Source of the DNA: Ampelomyces quisqualis
Taxonomy: Eukaryota; Ascomycota; Dothideomycetes; Pleosporales; Phaeosphaeriaceae
Assembly (NCBI GenBank): GCA_018398575.1
Contig: JAGTXZ010000011.1
Span: 2,046,001-2,110,000 of the forward strand
Reading direction: 5' to 3'
Length of the DNA stretch: 64,000 bases
The notes under the pieces were generated by a model. The model did not search any database, was not told where the DNA came from, and saw only the letters and a program-made list of their open reading frames with translations. Made by a program: the position numbers and the translations under genes. Positions 62,823-64,000 of this stretch are shown here, piece by piece. Positions within the stretch are counted from its first letter, which is position 1. Every line of letters starts with the position of its first letter.

Positions 62823-62970
62823 GACGACGGTGTGTAGAGCGGCCTGACGACTGTACATAGAACGGCCTTGACGACGGTGTATAGAGCGGCCCGACGACTG
62901 TACATAAAGCGGCCTTGACGACTGTACATAGAGCGGCCTGACGACTGTACATAGAGCGGCCTTGACGACT
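62823..62970. repeat. Minisatellite: six full copies plus part, alternating 23 and 24 bp
   Basis: The unit is GACGACTGTACATAGAGCGG followed by CCT or CCTT. Successive units are 23, 24, 23, 24, 23 and 24 bp long, then a partial GACGACT, so the true period is 47 bp built from two half-units. Variants are GGTGTGTA or GGTGTATA for TGTACATA, and AACGG or AAGCGG for AGCGG. It lies 28 bp after the stop of the preceding gene, in the 3' region shared with the convergent SUMO gene. Confidence 0.92.
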
Positions 62971-63457
62971 ATATATACAGCCGTCTTGCACAAAACATAT
63001 ACTGGTTTCTGCTTGCTCTCGAACTGATCCATTTCCCAAGTCAAGTTCATTTCACTACACTTGCCGGCCTTGGCGAGCAGTAACGTGATCAAGGATTGTG
63101 CATGACCTTTCTCTCTTCGTCCGCACGCCCCACAGATTCAGGTTAGTAAGCAATGGTCAAGTGCACAGAGACGTTGCCAAGGTTGGAAAAGTACTAAATT
63201 GGGCACTTGGGCACATAGTACCTATGGAGAGGTATAGAAATCAAGCTCAAGTGTGAGCTTGAAAAGATCCACAGAACGCCAATGTCCCTAAATCCTTCTC
63301 GTCAAAGCGTAATCCGTGGCCTTCGACTGGGATAAACCCATGGTCTTGTGATGCGTTCGTTTCGTGTTGGATGTCGCAAAGGTGGCGAGGGGCAGCACCG
63401 TCTGCGCGATGCCCGATGTCGCGGCTAAGCAGCCTGGAAGCAGTGGAGCCATCTCGA
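62971..63457. other. Convergent intergenic
   Basis: About 490 bp with 3' UTR sequence of the SUMO gene on the minus strand. No further feature is seen. Confidence 0.5.
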
Positions 63458-63825
63458 CTAGCAGCCACCGCCAATCTGCTCTTGGTGGACTTCTAGCGTA
63501 TCGCCGTCTTGCATGTCGAGCTACTCCGTGTTAGTGGCATGTGACGCGCGAGACACTCACGAGAGCCTCGCAGCGATTGTGCTCCACGTACCGTATCCGG
63601 GTTGTCGGTTGCTGTGACACGCTGTCCATCGAACAGGAAGCGCACGCTCGAGATGTTCTTGCCCTGACGATCACAGAACGCGTTCATGAGCTTTCCGAGG
63701 GCGGTGGTGCGCTTGATCTTGAAGAAGACCTCGTTGTTGTTGTCCGTTACTTTAATGTTCAAGTGCTCGCTCTGAGCGCCTTCCTCGGGCTTGTGCTGCA
63801 CGTTTGGGGAGCCGTTCTCAGACAT
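63458..63825 (-). CDS. SMT3: SUMO (Smt3), ubiquitin-like modifier
   Basis: Two exons, 63825-63592 and 63520-63458, with a 71-bp intron (GTACGT donor), give a 98-residue precursor. The N-terminal tail MSENGSPNVQHKPEEGAQSE is flexible, as in SUMO. The beta-grasp fold follows: LNIKVTDNNNEVFFKIKRTT, KLMNAFCDRQGKNISSVRFL and FDGQRVTATDNPDT. The spliced end LDMQDGDTLEVHQEQIGGGC carries the di-Gly; the last two residues (GC) would be removed by Ulp1-type protease to expose the GG used for conjugation to lysines. The ubiquitin-like core lacks the Lys48 context of ubiquitin. A TATA-like box sits about 130 bp upstream of the ATG. Confidence 0.97.
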
Positions 63826-63957
63826 GCTGGCCGAGGTGTTTGTCCCGTGGGCTTTCGATATCGTGCCAAGAGACTGGGTGAGGCTGGGCGGGGCCGGGCG
63901 AGCGTGTGCGGCAGATGTGGGCGTGCAATAGAACGGACCGCTGGGCGGGGAGTTGGG

Positions 63958-63965
63958 CTTTTATA
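63958..63965 (-). promoter_or_regulatory. TATA-like box upstream of SMT3
   Basis: The minus strand reads CATATAAAAGCCC here, about 130-140 bp before the SMT3 ATG. Position and sequence suit a core-promoter TATA element, but the transcription start is not known. Confidence 0.4.
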
Positions 63966-64000
63966 TGGTGCGGAAAGAAGCTAGAAGTCAGAGCTACAGT

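Noticed and set aside
62823..62970. Possible CRISPR-like array
   Set aside because: Units are directly adjacent without unique spacers, and the organism is a eukaryote; it is a minisatellite.
1..64000. A secondary-metabolite, defence (for example NLR) or mobile-element system
   Set aside because: No PKS, NRPS, terpene cyclase, NACHT/STAND, HET, transposase or reverse-transcriptase sequence is visible; the genes are mostly housekeeping with a degraded accessory stretch.

Overview
This is nuclear DNA from a filamentous ascomycete (Pezizomycotina). Introns are short (43-116 bp, mostly 47-60) with GTRNGT donors, YAG acceptors and CTAAC-like branch sites. Most genes are monocistronic and sit 150-800 bp apart on both strands. 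The window carries families typical of this group: a Pth11-like rhodopsin-domain receptor, a pepsin-type protease, DUF6536, a Bqt4-type KilA-N protein and an SirA-type sulfite reductase beta subunit. A Dothideomycete (Pleosporales-like) source is my inference from the feel of the protein sequences, not something proven here.

Layout. 0-13 kb: an atypical SDR, an unknown basic protein, then two TORC1/amino-acid-signalling genes in tandem on the minus strand, the FNIP/Lst4-type gene and IML1 (DEPDC5). 13-22 kb: a small membrane protein divergent from PRP22 (DEAH spliceosomal helicase), then a GT15 mannosyltransferase divergent from PAT1 (decapping activator). 23-29 kb: a secreted aspartic protease, a three-exon gene whose C-terminus looks XPF/HhH-like (Zip2/SHOC1 candidate) and OPI10/Hikeshi. 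29.7-31 kb: two broken genes (HD-domain protein, L-asparaginase). 31.5-35 kb: a KES1/OSH4 sterol/PI4P transfer protein and a six-exon Pth11-like 7TM protein, then 2.2 kb without a recognisable gene. 36.8-46.4 kb: a TPR protein, PDX3, MET5/SirA and, head to head with it, FAD1; the last three are flavin-linked enzymes. 46.6-51.1 kb: a degraded strip with a broken DUF6536 membrane-protein gene, an intact F-box gene and a broken APH-type kinase gene. 51.9-64 kb: dense housekeeping genes again: APL6 (AP-3 beta), an unknown conserved protein, RDI1 (RhoGDI), BQT4, a fused alpha-beta succinyl-CoA-ligase-like protein, a small charged protein, a minisatellite and SUMO.

Intron/exon structures were worked out by hand from splice consensus plus reading-frame and family continuity. 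Where both agree (most genes) I am confident. I found no CRISPR array, transposon, rRNA or convincing tRNA, and no coherent secondary-metabolite or defence cluster. The items most worth a second look are the four broken genes with internal deletions, the IML1/LST4 adjacency, the fused ligase with a shortened ATP-grasp part, the Zip2/SHOC1-like candidate and the FAD1 uORF that overlaps its start codon.
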